Positions 5,977-9,625 of a stretch of 9,625 nt of DNA are shown piece by piece. The position numbers and the translations under genes were made by a program. The notes under the pieces are model-generated. The model saw only the letters and a program-made list of their open reading frames with translations. It was not told the origin of the DNA and did no database searches. The stretch's first letter is position 1. Each line of letters opens with the position of its first letter. Source of the DNA: Candidatus Altarchaeales archaeon WOR_SM1_86-2 (GTDB taxonomy: Archaea > Altiarchaeota > Altiarchaeia > IMC4 > MCBC01); contig MCBC01000097.1 in assembly GCA_001723855.1 (NCBI GenBank), positions 1-9,625 of the forward strand, read 5' to 3'.

Positions 5977-6003
5977 AATATATTGTCTAATACATATAAA
6001 TAA
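5977..6003. promoter_or_regulatory. Divergent promoter pair for rpoF and winged-helix gene
   Basis: On the minus strand CAATATATTT (5976-5985) is centred about 27 nt before the rpoF ATG. On the plus strand TATAAATAA (5995-6003) would start a transcript near 6022, giving the winged-helix gene a leader of about 33 nt. The two boxes are about 15 bp apart, so a protein bound here could affect both genes, including possibly the winged-helix product itself. Confidence 0.45.
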
Positions 6004-6056
6004 AATAAAAAGAATAAAAAACAATAAATAACGGCAAAGGGAGATTTTTCGAAAAA

Positions 6057-6470
6057 ATGACTGAATGGACTCTCACAGAAGAAGGCATGGAATTCCTTGA
6101 GGAGTATGTAACCCGGGACATTGGCTTCGGCGTTAATGAAATCAAACACAACAAATTGTTTAAAAAGGTTCAGGGGGATAATTTCACGGATATTCTGGAC
6201 GAGAAAGTTGACCGGAAATCGGTTTATTCTACAAAAGCCGTATCCATGAAACAATTGATCAGATGCTCCTCTGAGAAAAGGGTTGTGTGGGGGATTAAAA
6301 TGAACCTGCTTATCGGCATTTTACTTTACAATAAGGATTTGGGCATAACCGAATTGGCGGGGAAGTTGGGGGTTACGAAATCAACTGTGACCGAGCATAT
6401 TTCTCTCCTGGAAAATTGCGGTTTAGTCAAAAGGACGGATAAGGAGACGCATCTGTCTGATTTTTTGTGA
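6057..6470 (+). CDS. Winged-helix DNA-binding protein, possibly shortened
   Basis: A 137-residue protein. Its C-terminal part (about 84-130) is a good winged helix-turn-helix: LLIGILLYNKDLGITELAGKL, then the recognition helix KSTVTEHISLLENCGLVKRT and a short wing, in the style of MarR/ArsR-like or Lrp-like archaeal regulators. The N-terminus is strange: WTLTEEGMEFLEEYV reads like the end of another winged-helix domain (the usual 'LTEEG..FL..Y'), yet no helix-turn-helix precedes it, only AT-rich intergenic sequence. The C-terminus stops right after the wing. The gene may be a genuine small regulator, or a remnant of a two-domain one. A weak Shine-Dalgarno (AAGGGAG, about 6037-6043) lies 13 nt before the ATG, and the frame is open only back to a TAA at 6015. 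Targets are unknown; rpoF and aroC are the neighbours. Confidence 0.65.
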   Translation: MTEWTLTEEGMEFLEEYVTRDIGFGVNEIKHNKLFKKVQGDNFTDILDEKVDRKSVYSTKAVSMKQLIRCSSEKRVVWGIKMNLLIGILLYNKDLGITELAGKLGVTKSTVTEHISLLENCGLVKRTDKETHLSDFL

Positions 6471-6472
6471 TT

Positions 6473-6514
6473 AGCCCGTGAAAAAATTTTTTGATCGCGA
6501 TTCGGGGGTTTTTT
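6473..6514 (+). terminator. Possible hairpin plus T-run terminator after the winged-helix gene
   Basis: CCCG (6475-6478) can pair with CGGG (6503-6506), with further AT pairing inside (AAAAAATTTTTT at 6481-6492 is itself palindromic). A run of six T follows at 6509-6514. Archaeal termination mainly needs the T-run, so this is a fair candidate. AGCCCG (6473-6478) can instead pair with CGGGCT (6521-6526). The rest of the 216-bp gap up to aroC holds AT-rich promoter-like sequence. Confidence 0.35.
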
Positions 6515-6539
6515 AAGCGGCGGGCTTCACATCCGTAAA

Positions 6540-6631
6540 TTCTATAAAACTTTTTATAAACACTGCAGGAATCTGTGAATCGTGCAATTTCAAGTGATTT
6601 TTTAAGAAACATATTTCTATATAAACTTTTT
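6540..6631 (+). promoter_or_regulatory. aroC promoter region with a repeated TATA-like motif
   Basis: TTCTATA-AAACTTTTT (6540-6555) and TTCTATATAAACTTTTT (6615-6631) differ by one base, 75 bp apart. The second contains TATATAAAC (6618-6626), about 65 nt before the aroC ATG, predicting a leader of about 40 nt with a Shine-Dalgarno. The first holds a 7-bp palindrome TATAAAA/TTTTATA. They may be two promoters or one promoter and a copied regulator site. Confidence 0.4.
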
Positions 6632-6670
6632 CATCTAATTATCTATGTGGTCAAATTTCCTCCTGAAATT

Positions 6671-6675
6671 GGAGA
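6671..6675 (+). promoter_or_regulatory. aroC ribosome binding site, possibly in a hairpin
   Basis: GGAGA lies 11 nt before the aroC ATG and is the clearest Shine-Dalgarno in the window. Its GGAG can pair with CTCC at 6660-6663 across a 7-nt loop, with three more T-A pairs past one mismatch, so the site could be partly masked in the leader RNA. Confidence 0.45.
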
Positions 6676-6686
6676 AAAAATAAAAG

Positions 6687-7787
6687 ATGAACACATTCGG
6701 GAAAATATTCAGGGTGACTACCCATGGTGAGTCGCACGGCAGAGCGATAGGTTGTGTGGTGGATGGTTGCCCTTCGGGTCTGGAGTTGAGTGAAGAGGAT
6801 ATTCAAAAAGAACTCGATAGGAGAAAGCCCGGGCAGAGTGATGTTACAACCCCCCGCGGCGAGGAAGATAAGGTGGAAATCCTATCGGGGGTATTTGACG
6901 GGAGAACCCTTGGAACCCCGATATCGCTTTTGATCTGCAACAAGGATGTGGATTCAAGCAAGTACGAGGAGTTGAAGAATAAGCCGCGCCCAGGGCACGG
7001 AGACTTTACATGGAGGGAGAAGTTCGGGCACGTGGACTGGCGCGGCGGTGGAAGAGGAAGTGCCCGTGAGACAGCGATGAGGGTGGCAGCAGGGGCGATA
7101 GCAAAGAAGTTATTGGGGAAATCCGGAATTGAAATTTTAGCTTATGCCAGGGAAATCGCAGGCGTTGGAGTTGATCTCGATTTTAATGAAAAGGAAATAG
7201 CGAAGTACAGGGACATCATTGAATCAAATTCTGTAAGGACAATTGATCCCGGGAAAGCAAAAGAGATGGAAAACGCTGTCCTTAAGGCAAAAAAAGATGG
7301 TGATTCCGTTGGAGGCGTTATCGAAATTGCTGCATTGGGAGTTCCAGCGGGTTTGGGAGAGCCGGTTTTTTATAAATTGGATGCGTCCATAGCGTGTGCT
7401 TTAATGTCGATTCCCGCTGTGAAAGGAGTTGAGATAGGTAAAGGTTTCGGGCTGGCGGCAATGAAAGGGAGCGAAGCGAATGATGAATTTATTGTTAAAG
7501 AAGGTAAAGTTAAGACAATAACGAACAACTGCGGAGGCATTTTGGGCGGGATTTCAGATGGGATGCCGATAATCGCGAGGGTTGCGGTAAAGCCGACCTC
7601 ATCAATCTCAAGGAAGCAGAGAACGGTTGATTTAGGGAATATGGGGGGGGCAGAGATTGAAATTAAGGGACGCCACGACCCATGCATAGTGCCGAGGGCA
7701 GTCCCGGTCTGCGAGGCTATGATGGCTTTGGTTTTAGCAGATCTCGCGTTAATTCACGGGCTTATACCAAAAAGACTAACAGATTAA
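6687..7787 (+). CDS. aroC: Chorismate synthase
   Basis: A complete 366-residue chorismate synthase. It carries out the last step of the shikimate pathway, turning 5-enolpyruvylshikimate 3-phosphate into chorismate with reduced FMN as a catalytic cofactor, in the cytoplasm. All three family signatures are visible: [16 protein letters not shown] (12-27), [17 protein letters not shown] (122-138) and [18 protein letters not shown] (328-345). [14 protein letters not shown] and [10 protein letters not shown], also typical of the active site, are present. The start [18 protein letters not shown] places the first signature exactly where the family has it, and a GGAGA ribosome site precedes it. No other aro gene is in view. 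The stop codon is followed by a T-run (7788-7793), and the peptidase gene begins 27 nt later. Confidence 0.98.
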   Translation: MNTFGKIFRVTTHGESHGRAIGCVVDGCPSGLELSEEDIQKELDRRKPGQSDVTTPRGEEDKVEILSGVFDGRTLGTPISLLICNKDVDSSKYEELKNKPRPGHGDFTWREKFGHVDWRGGGRGSARETAMRVAAGAIAKKLLGKSGIEILAYAREIAGVGVDLDFNEKEIAKYRDIIESNSVRTIDPGKAKEMENAVLKAKKDGDSVGGVIEIAALGVPAGLGEPVFYKLDASIACALMSIPAVKGVEIGKGFGLAAMKGSEANDEFIVKEGKVKTITNNCGGILGGISDGMPIIARVAVKPTSSISRKQRTVDLGNMGGAEIEIKGRHDPCIVPRAVPVCEAMMALVLADLALIHGLIPKRLTD

Positions 7788-7809
7788 TTTTTTCTTTAGA
7801 TTAATTTTT
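7781..7809 (+). repeat. 12-bp direct repeat over the aroC stop codon
   Basis: AGATTAATTTTT occurs at 7781-7792 and again at 7798-7809. The first copy contains the aroC TAA, the second is intergenic. It looks like a small slippage duplication that also doubled the T-rich sequence, which could serve as a terminator for aroC. Confidence 0.6.
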
Positions 7810-7814
7810 AGTAT

Positions 7815-9242
7815 ATGAAAAAAGTAATAATCGCGATCATAATCTGTATTGTGTCCCTGCAGGGAGTTCACGCTGTACACAAGTCGTGTGGCGTGGCAGA
7901 AGAAAATTTTAATGAGACATATAATGAAGTCGAGCTGCAAAATAAGAATGTAACGGTTATCGTGCATTATTTTGAAAAGGATAAAGAATGGGCGGACAGG
8001 GTCCTGAACTTTACATCGCAGGCAGTTATATTGATGGAAGAAATTACAGGGGTTCCATACCCCCCGGAACACCAGGGGGAATATTACGTTGAAGTTTTTG
8101 GTGCGGATAAAGAGGCGATAGGGGATTTTGGAGTGGAGATTGACGAGTGCGGGATATGGATAACTCCAACCATAGGCTTCTCTGAAGAACATAACGATGC
8201 CATCCTGGCACATGAAATCTCTCATATCTGGGCGGGCTATAAAACAACTGTTGATGAGCGGTGGCTGGCGGAAGGTTTTGCAAATCTGTACGCGCATCTT
8301 GTTCTTTTGAGAATGAACCGGACATATGAGGCGGAATGGATAAAAGCCCAGGAGTTCTTGGTTTATTGCGACGGGAAATCTGCGCTTGACTTCCCGTTGG
8401 ATGAGTTTGTATATCCGGGGGATACCCCCCGCAACATAAGATTCGGGTATGCTAAATCCATGGTCTTCACATACATGATACACGAAAATTACGGTCTGGA
8501 GACAATACAGAAAACAAACCATGAACTCTGGATGAAAAGTGAAATCCCTGACAGCAAGGAGTATAAAGAAGCCATGGAAGAGGCTGTTGGACATAATTTG
8601 GATGATCTCTTTTCCGGGTGGGTTTTTTGGGGGGAATATAAGGTGGAGTTTAAGGAAGCCGATGAGTTTTCGAAAGGCTATGATAATGCCATGAGTGAAT
8701 TAAGCAGTGCCATGAGGTTCTCTAAGGAAAATAAGGATTCATTGAATGACTCATGCGTTGATCACAATCTTGAAAAAGCAAAGTTAGAATTCGATGCGGG
8801 ACACTATAACAAATCGGTTGAATATTCCGCGAGGGTTATCAATGAGTGCGGAAAAAAGCGGATAGGACCAAGCGTCATTATTGTTAAGCAAGCAGAAGAT
8901 GAAAGCGAAACGTACTATGAAAGCGAAGATGAAACGGAAGAACATCCAGGGGATGAAGCAAATACAACGCTCTTGATCGTCGGCGTATGTTTTGTCGGCA
9001 TCATAGTTCTCATAGTTCTCGCGATATTATTCTTACCCAAAGACAGAAAACATACCGTAATTAAAGAATCCGATTACTACAGTATCCCGGAGGACGCGGT
9101 AGAGATAACCACCAGGGAGAATGTCCGTCAGTTGATTATTAGAGATAAACGGGTTGTGAGATGCAGTAAATGCGGGTCTTACTATAGTGAACGGGGCTGG
9201 AATATGTATGGCAAATGCATTGCTTCGGGCTGTAGAAATTAA
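7815..9242 (+). CDS. Membrane-anchored gluzincin metallopeptidase (M1-like) with C-terminal zinc ribbon
   Basis: A 475-residue protein with a signal peptide (about 1-20) and an extracellular metallopeptidase domain. The zinc motif is HEISH (133-137) with the third ligand most likely E153 in WLAEGFAN. This resembles the M1 aminopeptidase pattern, but the spacing from the second His to Glu is 15 residues instead of the usual 18. FGYAKSMVFTYMIHENYG (210-227) fits the helical part after the active site in such enzymes. A helical segment (about 285-345) resembling the TPR-like tails of this group follows. Then come an acidic linker, one membrane segment (385-408) and a cytoplasmic tail of about 65 residues ending in four cysteines (450, 453, 468, 473) that could bind zinc. 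Substrate unknown; the active site should face outward. It starts 27 nt after aroC and its TAA is directly followed by the ATG of the HerA remnant. Confidence 0.85.
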   Translation: MKKVIIAIIICIVSLQGVHAVHKSCGVAEENFNETYNEVELQNKNVTVIVHYFEKDKEWADRVLNFTSQAVILMEEITGVPYPPEHQGEYYVEVFGADKEAIGDFGVEIDECGIWITPTIGFSEEHNDAILAHEISHIWAGYKTTVDERWLAEGFANLYAHLVLLRMNRTYEAEWIKAQEFLVYCDGKSALDFPLDEFVYPGDTPRNIRFGYAKSMVFTYMIHENYGLETIQKTNHELWMKSEIPDSKEYKEAMEEAVGHNLDDLFSGWVFWGEYKVEFKEADEFSKGYDNAMSELSSAMRFSKENKDSLNDSCVDHNLEKAKLEFDAGHYNKSVEYSARVINECGKKRIGPSVIIVKQAEDESETYYESEDETEEHPGDEANTTLLIVGVCFVGIIVLIVLAILFLPKDRKHTVIKESDYYSIPEDAVEITTRENVRQLIIRDKRVVRCSKCGSYYSERGWNMYGKCIASGCRN

Positions 9243-9455
9243 ATGTATAGAGGGGTAATCGGCACGACATCATTGAGACAATTCAGGTTCGTGATAAAGG
9301 ACGGTCAGGAGAAGTGGGTCAAGAGGGATGAGTTCATAACCGTAAGGGAAGCGGTCACTCAGAAATAGATTATTGGGAGGTTGATTGAAGAATCGATGAA
9401 GAGGATGAAAACTTTTCATTCCACCCCTCATATTTTTGAGAGAATACGGTATTGA
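9243..9455 (+). pseudogene. Truncated first copy of a HerA-like ATPase N-terminus (HAS-barrel) with an in-frame TAG
   Basis: The ATG directly abuts the peptidase stop codon (TAAATG). It opens a 41-residue frame: MYRGVIGTTSLRQFRFVI, then KDGQEKWVKRDEFITVREAV, ending in TAG at 9366. This matches the HAS-barrel that starts HerA/DUF87-type ATPases. Past the TAG the same frame goes on with IIGRLIEESMKRMKTFHST for 28 codons to a TGA at 9453, and IIGRLIEE suits the continuing barrel, so the TAG looks like a nonsense mutation or deletion scar. Nothing of the ATPase core is present. It has no promoter of its own and would be translated, if at all, by coupling to the peptidase. The 109-bp stretch 9255-9363 recurs at 9517-9625. 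Confidence 0.7.
9255..9363 (+). repeat. 109-bp direct repeat, copy 1
   Basis: Matches 9517-9625 with a single difference that I can see (AGA versus AGG, both Arg, in the SLRQF part). The offset is 262 bp. The repeat may be longer, since copy 2 runs into the window edge. Identity at silent positions points to a recent duplication or to gene conversion. Confidence 0.95.
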
Positions 9456-9499
9456 CATTTTTATCAATAATCATTTAAATATTGACATTTAATTATCAA
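9450..9499 (+). promoter_or_regulatory. Promoter of the HerA-like gene with two TATTGACATTT motifs
   Basis: TTTAAATAT (9474-9482) is a TATA box centred about 25 nt before the ATG at 9502, implying a leaderless transcript. TATTGACATTT occurs at 9450-9460 and at 9480-9490, exactly 30 bp apart (about three helical turns). Each is followed by ATCAA, giving imperfect TTGA...TCAA dyads on either side of the TATA box. This spacing suggests a pair of operator half-sites for a repressor. Confidence 0.5.
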
Positions 9500-9501
9500 A
9501 A

Positions 9502-9625
9502 ATGGAAGTCGGGAGAGTAATCGGCACGACATCATTGAGGCAATTCAGGTTCGTGATAAAGGACGGTCAGGAGAAGTGGGTCAAGAGGGATGAGTTCATA
9601 ACCGTAAGGGAAGCGGTCACTCAGA
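9502..9625 (+). CDS. HerA-like ATPase, N-terminus only (runs off window)
   Basis: Only the first 41 codons are in view: MEVGRVIGTTSLRQFRFVI, then KDGQEKWVKRDEFITVREAV. The opening strand pattern (G.VIGTTS...F.F.I, then a basic loop and EFITV) is that of the HAS-barrel found at the start of HerA-type hexameric DNA-translocating ATPases, which in archaea work with NurA and Mre11-Rad50 in DNA end resection. The call rests on the first domain only; other DUF87 ATPases with a HAS-barrel are equally possible. It has its own TATA box and no Shine-Dalgarno. The equivalent position of copy 1's TAG lies just beyond the window edge, so I cannot tell whether this copy is intact. Confidence 0.6.
   Translation, partial: MEVGRVIGTTSLRQFRFVIKDGQEKWVKRDEFITVREAVTQ
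9517..9625 (+). repeat. 109-bp direct repeat, copy 2
   Basis: Second copy of the repeat described at 9255-9363. It is in the same reading frame of the HerA-like gene and reaches the last base of the window, so its right boundary is unknown. Confidence 0.95.

Noticed and set aside
5958..6254. Minus-strand frame beginning opposite the winged-helix gene
   Set aside because: Its Phe-rich composition is what AT-rich DNA and the antisense of a Lys/Glu-rich protein would give; no start signals or homology visible.
6515..6540. Possible tRNA fragment (GCGGCGGGCTTCACATCCGTAAATTC)-like GC-rich patch before aroC
   Set aside because: No cloverleaf arms, acceptor stem or T-loop can be folded around it; it sits next to a T-run terminator candidate.
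7776..8594. Minus-strand open frame of 272 residues opposite the peptidase
   Set aside because: It lies antisense to the HEISH-containing domain, overlaps the aroC stop, and shows no family pattern.
9366..9368. TAG in the HerA remnant read as pyrrolysine
   Set aside because: The frame ends 28 codons later with no ATPase core, no pyrrolysine genes are in view, and TAG serves as an ordinary stop for the lipoprotein gene in this window.

Overview
The window looks like chromosomal DNA from an archaeon, most likely euryarchaeal. The marker proteins are archaeal types: RNA polymerase subunit Rpo4 (rpoF), initiation factor aIF1 (sui1) with its N-terminal CPxCG/CxC cysteines, a TIGR00024-like archaeal phosphoesterase, remnants of archaeal MBF1 and of ribosomal protein L29, and a HerA-type HAS-barrel. 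Start regions also look archaeal. TATA-like boxes often lie about 25-35 nt upstream of start codons (leaderless or short-leader genes) and few genes have a strong Shine-Dalgarno. I cannot place it more finely than that.

Layout from left to right. 1-803 is the 3' part of a polymerase-beta-type nucleotidyltransferase. 851-1525 is a vapBC-like toxin-antitoxin pair (RHH antitoxin, PIN toxin) with a 7-bp palindrome in its promoter. 1475-1890 (minus) is a broken MBF1 gene: the zinc ribbon and the end of the HTH are recognisable, but the first half of the HTH is missing and the frame shifts. It overlaps the toxin 3' end. 2020-2739 is the phosphoesterase, convergent with a cysteine-rich lipoprotein (2743-3546, minus). 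Between 5954 and 3682 (minus) lies a row rpoF - large single-pass membrane protein - broken L29 - sui1. L29-sui1 is a neighbour pair of the archaeal S10 ribosomal operon, here without S3 or S17. Divergent from rpoF is a small winged-helix regulator (6057-6470). It is followed by aroC (6687-7787) and a membrane-anchored M1-like metallopeptidase (7815-9242). The right end holds a broken first copy of a HerA-like ATPase N-terminus (9243-9455) and the start of a second copy (9502 to edge), nearly identical over 109 bp and preceded by a TATA box flanked by a repeated motif.

There is no single pathway here. The housekeeping genes (aroC, rpoF, sui1) sit among envelope proteins of unknown role. The most notable feature is gene decay: three normally conserved genes (MBF1, L29, HerA N-terminus) are each present as a recognisable but broken copy. 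Two of them have an internal out-of-frame gap that I estimate at roughly 75-85 nt, each right after a GAGGAG. Either this is a real erosion process or it reflects assembly error; raw reads would separate the two. I found no CRISPR array, tRNA, rRNA or insertion sequence.
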